64,000 nucleotides of DNA. Origin: Achatina immaculata. Taxonomy: Eukaryota; Mollusca; Gastropoda; Stylommatophora; Achatinidae. This document shows positions 32,001-47,000 of the stretch, piece after piece. The translations under genes were made by a program, and so were the position numbers. The stretch spans positions 34,796,697 to 34,860,696 of the forward strand of contig CM019701.1 of NCBI GenBank assembly GCA_009760885.1. Reading direction: 5' to 3'. How positions within the stretch are numbered: position 1 is the first letter of the stretch; each line of letters begins with the position of its first letter. The notes below the pieces were generated by a model, which made no database searches, was not told where the DNA came from, and was given only the letters and a program-made list of their open reading frames with translations.

Positions 32001-35000
32001 TTAAAAGTTGCCAGATCATAGATGAAGGTTGGCTCTTTGGATTCTATGCTTTGCTTCATAGATGGCATTTTTGTCTTGGCCATAATAAAATCAGTCTCAT
32101 TATTTTATTGTCGGACCTTGTATTTTCAACAGTGCTTTTTTGATACACAAGTCATATTCCTTTTTTTTTTTCCTAGCTATTACTTGGGAGTTCATGATAA
32201 GGGAACAGGTAAAATCAAAGTTATCTCAGCTGAATTGTGTCAACTAGAACCATGGATCAAAGGTAAATGGTGAGATGATAGCTGTGTAATTTAGGTAGAG
32301 TGATTATTTAACTGGGCTTTTCATTTGATTCATGCAATGAGTGAGTGATTTTATAAATTAGCTGACATTAGAATCCCCAAACAAGCTATCAAGTGGACAC
32401 AACAGGCTGAAGAAAAAGAGGTCGACCACGTGAAACTCTAAAGAGGACATTGTTAAGAGAAGCCAGTTTAGTGGGCATAACATCCCTTGATGAAGTTGAA
32501 AGAACAGGAAAACTTGGCAAACAACTATGTGAGCCCTATGTGATGTTTAACGGCACGAGAAGGATGTAAGATGTCATGTTCCATATGGCAGTCGACAGCT
32601 GAGAAGTTTACTTTTTTGAGTCCACTATAATCCACATGAAAATGTTAGTGTTCCAGTAACTTCACAGTGTTCCCTAGTTCAATGGAGGTAAAACAAGAAG
32701 CAAGAACATCCTGCATAAACTGATATTTAATATTGCACATTCCAGGTTTTTCTCTGTTAAATGAGAAATTTATAATACATTTTAGCAGATTCTTCAGTAT
32801 TTAATAAATGGCGTTCTTTTTCAGATAAACGAGATATTGATGATGTTGACTTGAGTAAGAGCACAGCCAGAGAAAAGGTATGAGTAATGTTACTGTTGTA
32901 GCTGTAGAGGTAAATATACATATATTATGTTGCTATCTGTCAGGGGTCTGGCACCGGGCATATGGATCTTGCATTGCAGCTTGTGGCCCTGATGACCTAC
33001 AGAGCTATACCAGTGGCAGTTTTTACTCATGACAGGTTCTCAAAGCTGGGAAGGTCTGTGTGGGTAAGAGCCAGAGAAAAAGCAGCACCCTGGTCATCTA
33101 GGTTCGGGTTGGAGCATGGGGCCAGTGACCCCCATCCCACAGAAAAGAACAGCAGCTACAGAAAATGATACAAGAGAAATTCAGAATGTTGGTGAGAGAA
33201 GGGAAGTTAATGAGGACACTGGATCCATGAGAGAAGAACTAATTTACGAGACTGCTGAGAAAATAGCAAAGGACCTACAATAGTGGAAATCTCTTGCTTC
33301 AAGCAGCCCCAAGTGTCTGGCACTGAAAGGACAATAGAGAAAGAGATCTGCAGGGGGTGAGATGTAGTTTGATGGAGTGTTGGAGCAGTCAGTGCTCCAT
33401 AAATGACTGCCTGCATCAGGATGGGTTAACCAAAGCTGACCAAGACTTTGTCTCTCCTCTCTGTTGATCTTATCTTACATCCATACCATGTTGGTAAATG
33501 TCACATAGGGCTCGCTTGATCGTTTGCCAAGTCTTCCTGTTTTCTGCAAACTTTTCAATCTCATCAAGGGATTTTATATCTACTAATTTGGCCTCTCTTA
33601 ATAATGTCCTCTTTGAGTTCACATGATTTACCTCATTTTCTTTGGTCTATTGTGTTCTACTTGATAGCTTGTATTGAGATTCTCTGACTGTTTCTTTTCA
33701 TGACATGACCAATATATGTCCATCTCCTTTTTTGATCACCCATAATGCCATCAGTTAACTTTCCAGCCTGACTATCAAGGCAAAAGAGCTTGTTATGGTT
33801 CCAACGTGGCAGAGTCTGCAAAAGAAACATACTTTTTCTTGGTTGTTAGCTTCACTTATGGTCTGAAAAAATAGCTGCCACAATGCACTTTCCATTCAAG
33901 ACCTTCACTGTATTGGCTGCAAAGAAACATCTTGCTCACAGTTTTGGGGAGACAGAACAGGTTTGTTATCTGCTATCATCTTTGATCTACAAAAGTGAAA
34001 TTAATACTCACCTCTAATTTTTCCATACATAATCTTCCTGCATAAAGTTACACTGAACTAGCATGCATGTTTTCACTAGCTGTCAGTTGTGCCTGTTCAT
34101 ATACTGCTTGGTTAGGCTGCAGTAGAGAGTGATTTCCACAGCTGTACCCAACACATATGCACTGCATCTGTAGATGTCAGTATGAATGTTGTCAAATAAA
34201 TTTTTGGGAGCATGTTTTGTTTTAGTTCTTTTCACAAGATCTTAATTTCTGGATAACCACTTCAGAATCTGACTTTAAAAGAAAATATATATAGGAGTCC
34301 TGGTTCACCAGAGAGAACACAAGCCATGAAGACAACAAAAAAAAAACTACAAGCTTGAGAAAGAAGGCGTTACTGGTATTCACATTTTCACTCTCTCTGA
34401 ACCTTAAGTTCCCAGGGCACATGGGGCTTCTGCAAGGGTTTTCCCACAAATGCCTGTCCTTTGCCTTTTTTTCCACTCTTGCCCATGTGAGCCCTCCATT
34501 GCTCAACATCCTGTTATTCTTCTCCATGTCTCTTTTGGTCTACCCTTACTTTTGTTCCCCTGTGGTGTCCATCTTAGTGCTATTTTTGGTAGTGAGTTGT
34601 CAGTCATTCAGAGCACATGAACCAACCATCGCCACCGTCATTCCTCAATAATTGCTGTCAGTGGCTTCATCTGCATTTCTGCCAACTAGATGTTATTTCT
34701 TCTGGTGTTTGGCCAAAATATTTTTCTAATTCTTCATAAACATTTAGTCTGGAAAGAATTCAGCTTGTTTTCTATGGTTTTGGTGATTTTCCAGCATTCA
34801 CTTCCATAGAGTAGTACACTTAGAACATTACTCTTAAATATCCTGATTTTCATCTTCATGCTTAGTTTTTTAGATTTCTATATAGTATGCAGCATTACAA
34901 AAGCCTGGTTTGTTCTGGTAAGTCTGCTATTGATGTCCTCTGCACTCTCTCCATTTTCTACCACTCTGCTTCTAAGATATACAAATTTATTGACCTCCTC

Positions 35001-38000
35001 CACTAACTTGCTATCTACTCTGAGTACATTTCTGTTGTTCACATTTTGCTTCATTAATTTTGTCTTTCCTACATTGATCTTTGCTGAAATATATATCAGT
35101 GAGGAAAAATTGGAAGAAGTGGAGAGTTTTGAATATCTTGGATCACTACTAACTAATAATAGAGATACAATGAGGGAAATTAAAAGGAGGACATCTATCG
35201 TTCTTCAGAAGGTAAAACAAATAAAGAAGCTGTGGAGAGGAGCAGATAGAACTACAAAAATAAGATTTTTAAGGGCATGCATCTTTCCCATCGCAACATA
35301 TGCCTGTGAGACCTGGACACTTAACAAAACAGCTGAGAAACACATAAATGCCTTTGAATGTAAATGCTACAGAAGAGTTCTCCAAATATCGTGGACACAA
35401 AAAAGAACTAATATATCTATACTACAAAAACTTAATATTGAAGAAGGCTGGCTAGTAAAGAGGATTAAAGAGAGAAATCTTAAATATTTTGGACACATTA
35501 AATGTCATGATAATTTAGAGAAGACCATATTGGAAGGATACATAATGGGAAAAAGAAAAAGAGGAAGACCAAAACGAAGATGGCTACAAGACATCATTGA
35601 CGATCTGCAAATGGATGCCGCAGCAGCAGGCCATCTTGCTCACAACCAAGAGGCCTACAGGAGTGCTGTTTGGGAGGCAAAGTTCTGCAAGGGACATGCA
35701 AATGAATGAATGAATGAACATTGATCTTTAGTCCTATGTTGTTTGCATTCTGAGTTAGCTTGCTTATTTTATCTTGCATATCTTTGTGGCTGCTTGATAC
35801 TAGAAAAATGTTGTCTGTAAAATCAAGGTCCTCCAGCACTATGTCAAGAGTCTGTTGTAATCCTCTGCATTTGTCTGATGTTGCCTCCTTCATTAACCAG
35901 TCTGCTGCCAAGATAAATAATGTTGGTGATAGTACACATCTCTGCTTCACTCCTGTTTGTACCCTAAAGCTGCTCCACAGATCACTTTGCACTGAAAACT
36001 CTCGTATAGGACTGATTACATTCACTATCTTATGGGGAAGGCCATGCCATCTTAAGATTTTCCACAGTACATTTCTGTTGACACTGACAAAGGCTTTCTA
36101 AAAATCAATAAACAATGCATATGTTGATCTGTGCCACTCATTTGCCTGCCCTAATATTTATCAAAGTACAAATATGTGGTCTATGCATGATCTTCAGTTC
36201 TTAAATCCTGCCTGCTCTTTCCGAAGTTTTCCTTCAAGTGCTGGTACAATTCTGTTGATGATTATTCTGCAAAATACTTTACTGGTGAGTAGCAGTAGGG
36301 TAATGCCTCTCCAGTTCCCGCAATCTCTGAGATTGGTAGTTTTACTATAAGGCCAGTTTTCCACTCCTCTGGAGCATTTTCTAGATCCCAAATTTGTTGT
36401 AGTATCCGGCAGAGTTGTTTTGATGTTTTTGTTTCTTCTGCTTTCAACATCTCAGCAGTCACTTCATCTTCACCTGGTGCCCTGTCTAATTTTAGCTTCT
36501 TTATCACCTCCTTTACTTCACTTCTTGTTATTGGTCCTGTATTGATGTTTAGTTCCATTTTTGCTTCAGGTATGTCTATTGTTTGTGCTGCTTTCCTTAA
36601 TTTTAGTTTTATTTTCGCTACCAGAAGTTGTGATCACTTCCTAAATCCGCTCCTTTCCTTGTAGTGACCATTTCCACTTGTTGTTTATTAGTATGTGATC
36701 GATTTGGTTTTCTGTAGTTTTATCTGGGGACCTCCAAGTCACTTTATGGATGTTTTTATGTTGGAAAATTGTCCCTCCAATGGTCATCATGTTTTCTTCA
36801 CAGAAACTGCACAGTCTTTCTCCATTTTCATTTATTTCTCCGATTCCTTCTCTTCCCATGATTCTTCTTCTATCTTCATTTCAGTGGCTGGCTTTCATCC
36901 ACAACTTTCATGGGCTCAGTTTCCTGATAAGCATTTCTCCTTCCACCTGCATTTGTTTTTTCCCTTGCTTCTGTTTCTGTAACAGTTTGATGCTTTTTTT
37001 ACCAGGTAGGGTTGCTGGCCTTATGTCGAACCCTCATTAGTTGCCTTTTACGATCATACGTGGTAGGGTACACTGGTCCTATTCTTTGCAGATCCTGGGT
37101 ACCACACAGGGACATTTTTCCTAGTCATGGAAGTATATTAAAATTTCAGATACACTGCTATTATACTTTATAAATGTGTTTCATCTCCCTCCTTATAGTT
37201 TTGATTAATGTCTCTGATTCACAGCATAATGCTGTTATAAAAGAATTTGGTTCTGGGCGCAGTCAGCGGGCAGTCAAGAGACAGCTCAACAACAAGCTAG
37301 AGGATGATGTAGTGTCAGTGTCAACAAAAGCTGTTGTAGAAAGCAGACATACCCAGGAACAAGCAGCAGAAGCCAGTGGTAATGTTAATGGATAATTATT
37401 GCCTTCTTTCATTAAACTTTTTTTTGGAGCCAGATCAGTGTATGTTAAGAGACACTGAGTTGAAACCATCAGTTATGGAGCGATTTTAAGGTTTTCTTTT
37501 TAAACAGTCAACAGATTATTATTGGTAATTGCACGTTGAAATATTTTATCAAGTTGTTTTATTTTTGCAATTTTTAATGTTGCTATCCAGGTTTTATATT
37601 ACTACTCTAAAAATTCCATTGGCACTTTGGCAACACAAGGTAGCAGTGATGGGCTTAGCTTCCAGAGATTTTTTGCTTTCTACATGTGTCAGATACCTGA
37701 TTTTCCCCTTTTTCTCTGAAATATAATCCATGCCTTAGTAGAGTTTTAGACTAAAACCAACATTCATAAATTTGTACTTATATAAGAAATTTCAGACAAA
37801 GTTTGTAGAAAATGCCATCACAAAGCATTCAAAACTACATGAAGGTCAAGTAAATGCCAGCGCAGGGAGCGTACCTCAGAAAGATGAAAACCTTGGTATT
37901 TACAGCTGAGAGACAAATCTTACAAAACTTTGGTCAGTACAGTGTATAACTGAAAGAACATCCTGCATAAACTGAAATTTAGAGAAGAGTAATAAATTGA

Positions 38001-41000
38001 AATTATCTAATTGTGACAAGAAAGTAGTTTCCCAGTTGTTGTGCTCAGAGTGAAACATAGGAAGTCATGTAGAGGAAATTAACTGTTAATTACTTACCAG
38101 TTTTAATGCTGAAGGAAATAAAAAATCAGGTTACATGCATATTTCAGTCAGCTTGGAGGTGAAATCGAGAATGATTATAAAGGTGAACAGTTCCACATGA
38201 AATAAATGTTGCGGTATCAACTGTGAAAACTGAAGGATGCTGCTCACATAAAAGAGGCAGTGAATGGAATGACAGACATGAAATTGATGATTATTACAAA
38301 GAAACATGAACGGAGATGGAAAAACAATTCATACAGTTTTTTAGTGCAGCACTAATGCCTGACATGGCATATGTGTTTGTAATAAAGGGCATGTTGGCAG
38401 GTGGAGAAAGGTGGTTGGGGATGGATGGGTCAGGTGTAAATGCAGCACATGTAAAAACCAACTAATATATAGGGTTGTGGAATATGTTACTTACATAAAT
38501 CAGGAACTGTCTGTAATTACATGAAATGCTTGAATTACAAAAAATAGTGAAGTTTATCCAAGAGACAGGACTGCAGGTATAGACAGACAATGCGAACGAA
38601 GAAGAAGAAGAAGACGTGAAATGCTAAGAAATTTTTTTCAGTTTTGTATTATTTAAAGGCATTCACAACAGTTCTAATATTTGATACTCCTCATTTTCTA
38701 CATAAATCCCAGCAGAACCAATGAAAACTGAAGTATCTGCAGTCCCTCCACACAATAAGGATGCTGCCACACCTGATGAAGTATACAAACTGAGTGACAG
38801 TAAGTGTTCTGTTGAAGATCTACAAAGTTATGTGTGCCAGGTTTTGAATTACAAATTTTATATCTGACACTTTGAATTTTTGAGCATATGATTATTATGT
38901 AATCATATAAATATGTAATCATAAAATGTAATATAAAGCATTTATAATAAACACAATTGCTCTTTACTTTGACCTGTTTAAATATGCAACACATTAGGAA
39001 GCACCCCAAAAAAATATAATAAGGGAAAATATGAAAATATATTTTTTACTTAAAATTATGTGTGCTTTCTAAACTAAATAACAACAAAATTATCCTATCT
39101 TGAATTGAGCTATAAGCCCCCAAAGACAGTGTATTTGCTTTACTTCTGCATCAAGTGTTTCACACATCTTTTAGACAAAATCTGATAACAGGGATCATGG
39201 GAGTGGGGATGAGGCATGCAAAGGGTGAAAGAAAAAAAAATCTGAATAAATATTCAGAAAATAATGTGTCAGTTGATGAATGGCTATCAGTTAAATAAAG
39301 AAAAAAAGTAATTGTTAAATAGTTACTTCCCTTTTGACTAGAAAGAAGAGCTGGTTGTACTTCTAAAGATAAAGAACATTTTGTAGGTAGAATATTTCAT
39401 CATCAGTTTAGAATAGTGTGTTGCCTTTCTGATACTCATATTTTTGGGATAAGTACTTGAATATTTTAAATAATATGTTGACCACTGATACATCTAAACT
39501 CTTCTTCATTCGCATTGTCTGTCTATATCTGCAGTCCTGTCTCATGGACAAATTTCACTGTTTTTTGTAAATCATATATGGAACCGTAGAGCTTATTTTC
39601 TTTAGTGGTTTCACTGGGCCAGTAATTATTTCTCAGTGTCTCATAGTTTGTGCAGTTTTGGAGGATATGTTCCACAATTTGGGGCACCTGGGCACATGTA
39701 CGTAGATTAATAGTACCAACCTTAAACTTTGTATACATATGACTTTGGAGTCGGCTGTGTCCTGTTCGGAGATGGAAAATGGTGACTTGTTCCTTTCTGT
39801 TTAGTATGTGATAGTCATCATGTGGTGGTGTTTGTGGCTTCCTGTAGGTTTTTGTCTTGCTTTTTTCTGATTATAGGTGATTGATATGTCTGGTTGCTCC
39901 ATTTCATTGCCCTCTTTGGCCAGATGGTCAGCTTTCTCATTACCTGGTATCCCACAGTGGGAGGGAATCCACTGCAAAGTGACTCCTTGTTGTAAGCCAG
40001 TTTTTGACAAGGCATCCTTAAGGTCTGGTAGTTTGTTGCACTGAAGAGCTCCCAGTACCGATCTTGCATCTGTGAGAATTACTACAGGGGACGTATCAGT
40101 TCTGGAGTCTGATAGTTTTTCAACTGCAGCAATAATTGCTCTAACATCTGCATCATAGTTGTTGCAGTATTTTCCAGTGGGTATGGAAATCTTGTCAGTG
40201 ATGTTGTTTGGATATTCAATATGTGCTCCTGCCCCTCCATTCTTTATCGCATTGTGTGCAGATCCATCTGTATACACACGTATCCAGGTGTCACATGGAT
40301 ATTTGTCATCTAGCAAACTAAGTGTGGCTGTTGATCTTACAAGACTGCTCTGCATCTCACCATTCTGCACACCTTTCACTTCAGTCTGAATAGTTATTTG
40401 TGTATAATCTGCTTCTTTCCATGGTGTATGCTCTGGTACATTGATAATGGAGCGACTACAGATGAAAGGTCAGGTATCAGCTTATGCATATGCTTGGCCT
40501 GATGAGTGAAGCTGCTTCTTTTAAGCAGTCTTAGTGCCAGGTTATTGAAAATCTCCTTCAGGGGATGGCTTACAGAGCTGAGGAATTTCTCTACCATGGT
40601 CACGACCTTTGTGTCTCTACATTCCTTTAGCGCTTGAACACCATTTTCTGCATTTCTACTACTGGTGTGGATCTCATGGCACCTGTGATAATCCATAGTG
40701 ACTGATTTTGTACCTTGTCTAGATTATGCAGCATAGTGTTTGATGCTGTGCATCAAGATGTTGAGCCATATTCTAAATGTGGTAGAATACTTTGCTGATA
40801 TACATTCTTGAGGATTCTTTCACTAGTTCCCCATGTGGTTCCACTCAATTTTCTTAATAAGGCAAGTTTTCTTCTGGCTTTTGCTTCTGCACTGTTGATG
40901 TGTTGCTTCCAGGTCAGTTTTGAGTCAAGAGTCACTCCTAAGTAAGTGGGTTGGTTGTCCATCCTTAAGGATATTTCATTTACAAAGATCTTACCTGCTT

Positions 41001-44000
41001 TCTGTTTAGATGAGAGAGTGAACAGTGGTACTTGATTTCTCTGTGTTGATACTACACACCATTTGTTTGTCCATGATGTCAAGATGTCTGCTGCTCTTTG
41101 GAGTCTCTGTGTAGCAACTGTCGCATATTCATCTGTACACCACATGACCAGATCATCTGCATACAGTGCCGCTTTGATTCCATAGGGAAGTTCCTTGACC
41201 AGATCAGTAATGAATACCAGCAATAGTGTAGGTGAAAGGACTCATCCTTGTGGTACACCATGTCGCAGAAGTACTTTCTGGCTTTTGTGTCCATCCATTA
41301 CTACTCTACCTCTTCTATTGTGTAAATAGGACTTTATCCAATTGTACAGTCTTCCATTCACATTGCAGTTTCTTAGTTTCCACGGCAGACCTTTTTTCCA
41401 TAGTTTATCAAAAGCTTTCTTCAGGTCTATCCATGCTGCTAGTACAAGGTTTTTCTCTTAGAATGCATCCTCAATCTTTTGAGAGAGATAGGTCACTTGA
41501 TCTTCTGTACTGTAGTACTGCCTAAATCCTGCTTGTTGTGGAATGAGAAGGTTTTCACTTTCTAGGTACTATTTTAGCCTCAGGTCAATGATGCATTCCA
41601 TCATTTTGCAGAGACAGTGAGACTGATTGGCCTGTAGTTGGAGGCTGTATCACTATTTTTCCCTGGCTTTAGCAGTGGTACCATGCTTGCTTCCTTCCAG
41701 ATTTGAGGTAACTTACCTGTGCTCCAGCACATAATGAAAATGTCCAACAGCTTTCCCATTGCTGCCATTCCCAGGTTCTTGATCATTTCATTGGACACTC
41801 CATCTGGTCCTGGTGATTTTCTTGGTTTCAGTTTACTGACTGCTAGGTCTAACTCGCTGCGTGTGATTGGTGCATCCATGACCTCCACTTTTCTGACTTG
41901 TTCCTCTTCCTTCTGTGGGTCAGTGTGCACTGTATGCTCTTTCTCTGGATGGATATCAATGTTGCAGTCTTGTGCAAACATGCGAGCAAAGTGATCTTCT
42001 ACCTGCTTACCTGTAAGAGTTTTCCCATCCTCTATTAGTGTAATCTTTGTACTTCTTCCAATGCTCTCACCGTTTAACTGTTTGATTAGTTTCCACCGTT
42101 TTCTTCCATCCTTTTCAAAGTTTAGGGACTCTGTTTTCTCTCTCCAACTTTCCCGTCTGGCTTGCAGCTTGGCTCTCTGAAATTTGGCCTTAGCATGTTG
42201 ATAATTATTGTGGTATTCTTGGCATGGTCTATTTTCTGTTTACTTTAGAGTTGTTTTATGTCAAACCAAGTTGTTGTTTCACCATTTATTCTTATTGCTG
42301 CTTGTTGGTCTAGATACAACAGTGATGTTAATTGTATCAAATGTTGGAAATCCCATTTTTTCCATTATTTCCCAAAGTTTCTGGTGTTGTACATAATCAG
42401 ATGCCTTTGAGTAGTCTATAAAGGCTAAATATAGATTCACATTAAACTCTCTGCATTTTTCTATTATTAATCTTATAGTTTAGGAGGTGGAAGTCTGTAT
42501 TACTGGTTTTTAGATGGATCATCTGGTATTCGGCTCCTTCCATGTACACTCCCACCTGATATGCCCTGATGTTATTCTTAACAAGTGTGAGTACTCCTCC
42601 TTTTCTTCTGTCCTGTTGATCTGATCTAAAGCACTGGTAGTCTAAGGTGGTATCTTTGGTTAGGTGTGTCTCCTGTATGCAGCATATACTTACCTGCTCT
42701 GCAAAGAGTGTTCTCTAGTTCCACCTTTTTGCTATAGCAATCTCTAACACTGCTGACACCCTCAGCATTCCACTGCATTATTTTAAGTTCTTGCTTTTTG
42801 GCAGTTTTCTGCCATTGTATTTTTTGGCCAGTAGCTCTACTCTCATGTCTCCTGGCTCCACAAGACGAAATGAGAGGACGTCCAGTAGCATTGGGTGGAC
42901 CCTTTTGAGGCAGGGGGCCTGGCACTACACCTGCCTGGTTAGTCTTCACATGGCGAGCACCATGTTTAAAAACTGCAGATAGAGACATTACATTAGCGAT
43001 AATGCATGTTACCCTGATTTTTGCTATGCACCTTTTGGCTGGGTACCTCCAGCTTCAGCACCTTTCCTTGCTAGGGCAGACTGTGGTCTTGCTTGGACTG
43101 CCATGAAGACAGTGGTGTAGGTCGGCCTGGCCAAAAGTTTGTTTTCCAGCCTCTGGTGGCTGTACTTAAGTCCCTTCTCTATGTCAGACAGTTTTGAGAC
43201 AGCTCCACAAAGACACTCTGACTTTGGGATGAGGAATCTGATGAGTACTTCAACAATATCCATTCCCCGCCACCTATAGTCTACTGGCTCTGTTTTGTTT
43301 ACATCATTCTGATAGCCATTGTTGTAAAGAACCATAGGCTTGTCACATCCTGGATTCATTGGTTTCACACCAGACTTTCCTCATCCCTGTTGGAAATCTC
43401 CATGTCCACATCCGTCCACCAACTTGACATTACATTTTACAAAAATAACAATTAAAATTAGTGTTGATTGCTACAAGTTTCTGGGCTACAGAAGTAGGTC
43501 AGAATTTTTAAGCAAACAAATCTGTGTTCCCTGTCTCACAAACACTGTGTTAAGATAAGTGTGCTCTTAACACAGTTGTTCCCAGGGGGATACATCTAAA
43601 GAAATGCATACATAATCACCTTTGTCATTTTTACTTTCTCCAATTCTGTCTTGAACTGTGTCCTTTTATTTTTGTGTCTTTTGTCATTTTCTACATTTCA
43701 TTGATTTTCATCCACTGCTACTCTACAGGAGATCAGAACATCCAGTCAGAGATTGCCATATTCTGTGTAATGTTTACATCCAGTATAACTTTTCACCCAT
43801 CATGTTACATTTTTTATTTTATCGGTATCATCAGTTTTATTATATAAAGTATCATATCAAGATTTGGGATAATCCATAAGACTTTATGTGGTGTAATTGT
43901 CTAATGTATATTCTCTTTCTATGTACCAGTAGTTTGATATCATGTACAGGTTAAGTCTGTTGTGAGAAAGAAGCCTTTTGCTCTTATTTTCATTGCTTAG

Positions 44001-47000
44001 TCTCATGTTATTTAGGACAGTGGACAGGTGACGTATGCTGTTTTATTACTGATATCAAATGCATTAACTGCTGTATGTAACTATCTAAATATTTTAGCTC
44101 ATAATATGTGCTTAGTTAAGATGATCCACAATTATATAGTGGGTGATGCTCATTTTTTGATTTTCATAAAATCAGTGAAAGCAAAACATGAGAAATTTAC
44201 TTCAGTTAACTTTTATTTGTCTGAGAACAAAAATGGTATTTTTTTCCCCTTGTTCCAACTAAAGATTGAATATTTTTTTAAAGAGTTGTAAGGTTTTATC
44301 AAAGAGTATTTTTACTGCTTGTTTTATTCTTGGGCGCTGTCTACTCTGTTTCACTGTCAAAATAATGAGACATTTTTTGTTTTGCTTCTTTGAGTTTATT
44401 CTTGGTGAAATTTACTTTCATTGTGTAAGTGAATTGTAGAGTTTAAAGAATGGATGAAAGTGGGAGAGTTAAGCCAAAGAATTATATTGTTTTCATTTGT
44501 GTTTGAAATCCTCATGTAGATTTGTAATATATATATTTTTAATAATATATAATATTTTCACCTTTTTTCCATGAAGTAATCAGTGGTGATGTCCTTAATG
44601 CCATGAGCCAGCCTTCTGAAATATTTCTTAAGAGCACTGCAGATGATATTTCTCAGTGGAGAGCAGAGAAAAAGTAAGAACTTTGCAGTATTTTTTAAAC
44701 TATTGACCTACCTGTCAGGAACGAATTAAATGAGGGTAAAATTAGAAGAGAAAGAACAAGTGGTGTACATAGTATAAGAAGATGAAGAGATGAACCAATA
44801 GATGTTGAAATTTTATCATCAAACATTAACTGATGGAGATGTTTATAAATAATCTGTGATGTTGAGATGGTACACACAGTATTTGAAAATAGTGACATAT
44901 CCTCATTTTGCAGATGTTTTGTATTTTGTGAAATAAAAGATCAGGAAACATATTTGAATGTAAATGAAAAAAAATGACTTATGAAAAACAGTAATACCAA
45001 AATTACATTTTACTTTCATTCTATTGATATATGTATTGTGTCTCATGAGTTTTTTTTTATTCCCAATAAATTTGAATATTTTACATACTATTACATTATT
45101 CTCAAATTTTGCTCTTTGCAAAATTATTAATAACTAATGTTCAACATTATTTTACTAGCATATATTAAAACAGTATGACAGAGGTATGGATTTAATGGAA
45201 GCAAAGGCATGTTAGCAACTAATACTCCAGAAATGTCCATTTTGTGATATAGAGTAATTTGGCAATCTAGTCTACTCAGATGATTTGTCAGTAAAATGTA
45301 AAACAAAAACAGCCAATGAATAACTTACTGATGAAGTTGTGAAATATACCAGGCTTCTTCTCAGGTAGTGCCTGAGTGCCAGTATGGTTAGTGCACTAGG
45401 CTCCTATAGCAAAGCTCAGGGGTTCAGATCTGAATAGAAGTGTTCCAGTCACTCAGAAGTAGAAATGAGTAACTGGCTTCTGGAGCTGGGAAAGAAAGGC
45501 AGCCAGGCTGACCACATCACCCTTCAGTGTATCAACAGGTCAAGGAAATATGGATACTAACACCATGTCTCTTAGGGTGCCTCCACCTTTAGTTTTTTTT
45601 TTCCTATAGGTAAGGAAGAGTTTTTGTAATGGCCATATATGTTGTATTTCATTTTTAGATATTTTGACTTTGTCTTGGACAAGCTAGAGATTCTGTCTGT
45701 TCGAGAAGATGCTAGAAAGCTACAGAGCCAGTGCCTGTTGTACCTGCAGTTTCTGATGCAGGTGTTTGTCATGAAGCATCACCAGCTCAGGTTGAAGCGT
45801 AAGTAAGACTGGTATCTTTTACCATAAAATTCTGGGCATATCTTAATAGTTTGCAAGAGTTAATATTTTTATAGCAGAGACTTGAAATTCTGATATTTGT
45901 GTGCCATCAGATAATAGAATCTCTGGATGTTGTAAATGATTTCATATAATTTTAAACTTTATGGTCAGGATTGTGAGCTTATAAGACACACATTTTGATG
46001 ATATGTCTATTTTTCTACTCTTTGATTCAGCTACCTTCATAAATGACAAATGTCTTTCATCCTTCCCATGCTGTTAAACATCACGTAGGGCTCGCATGGT
46101 AGTTTGCCAAGTTTTCCTGTTTTTGACGAGTTTTTCAACCTCATCAAGGGAATTTATGCCTACTAATTTGACCTCTCTTAACAATGTCCTCTTTTAGAGT
46201 TTTACATGATGGTTGACCTCTTTTTCTTTGGTCTTTTGTGTTCCATTTGATAGCTTGTTTTGGGATTCTCTGATTGTTTCATCTCATCACATTACTGATA
46301 TATGTCCATCTCCTTTTTCTGATTACACATGAGGCAGGTTGTTGTTGACAAATATGTATTACTCTTAATATCAATAAATAAGCTGCATACTCTGTTGTAT
46401 CTTAGTTAATAGTCTGATCCACTTTTAGTGCCCTGTCTCTCAGGTGTATGCAGGTATTGGTGACATGTTGCGTAGTTTCCCTCACTGGGATGATGTCATC
46501 AGTATAGGGTATTTTAACAAGTTCTTCCATATTGCTTTTTACTTTCACTTTTCTGATTACCTTTTCTAGTACTAGAAATAAAAGTATAGCTTTTTTTTTT
46601 TTTTAATCCTTTCCTGTCCAAAGTAAATAAATTTTATTGATTTACATAAATGAAAATGGCTAGCATTCATTATTTTCAGATCCTTTGCCTAAAGAGTGGC
46701 CAGTTCCAGTGACAAGCCACATTCTTAAAACTTTCACTCTAGAAATTGAGCAACCAGGGAAAAGATATCAGAGGTTGGTTTATGTGCTTTTAATTTTATA
46801 ATTTAACTAGTGCTATCACAAGCAATTTGTCATAAAACTAAAGAGTAGTTGTTTCAAAAGCTTTAGAACCAAGTGATTTGCTATTTTGTTCTGTTATGAT
46901 GATAGCGTGGGAGAGGTGAAGATGCCTGTCAGATGAAACAATCAGCGACCCATAGAATGATATGGCAGTGTCAGGGTTAGTGAGCCATAGCTGACCAAGA

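Larger units (their letters stand above)
39499..43588 (-). mobile_element. LINE-A (I-like) copy 4, longest at the 5' end, with internal replacement
   Basis: 4.09 kb, antisense to POLR1E, bracketed by gatacatctaaa at 39487-39498 and 43589-43600. It extends about 730 bp further 5' than the copy at 24394 and includes a possible upstream ORF (43368-43024). Between about 42242 and 42480, roughly 600 bp of endonuclease coding sequence is replaced by a LINE-C piece. Confidence 0.93.

Noticed and set aside
34378..37125. Target duplication acatttt flanking the old LINE-B copy
   Set aside because: Only 7 bp of low-complexity sequence; not distinguishable from chance.
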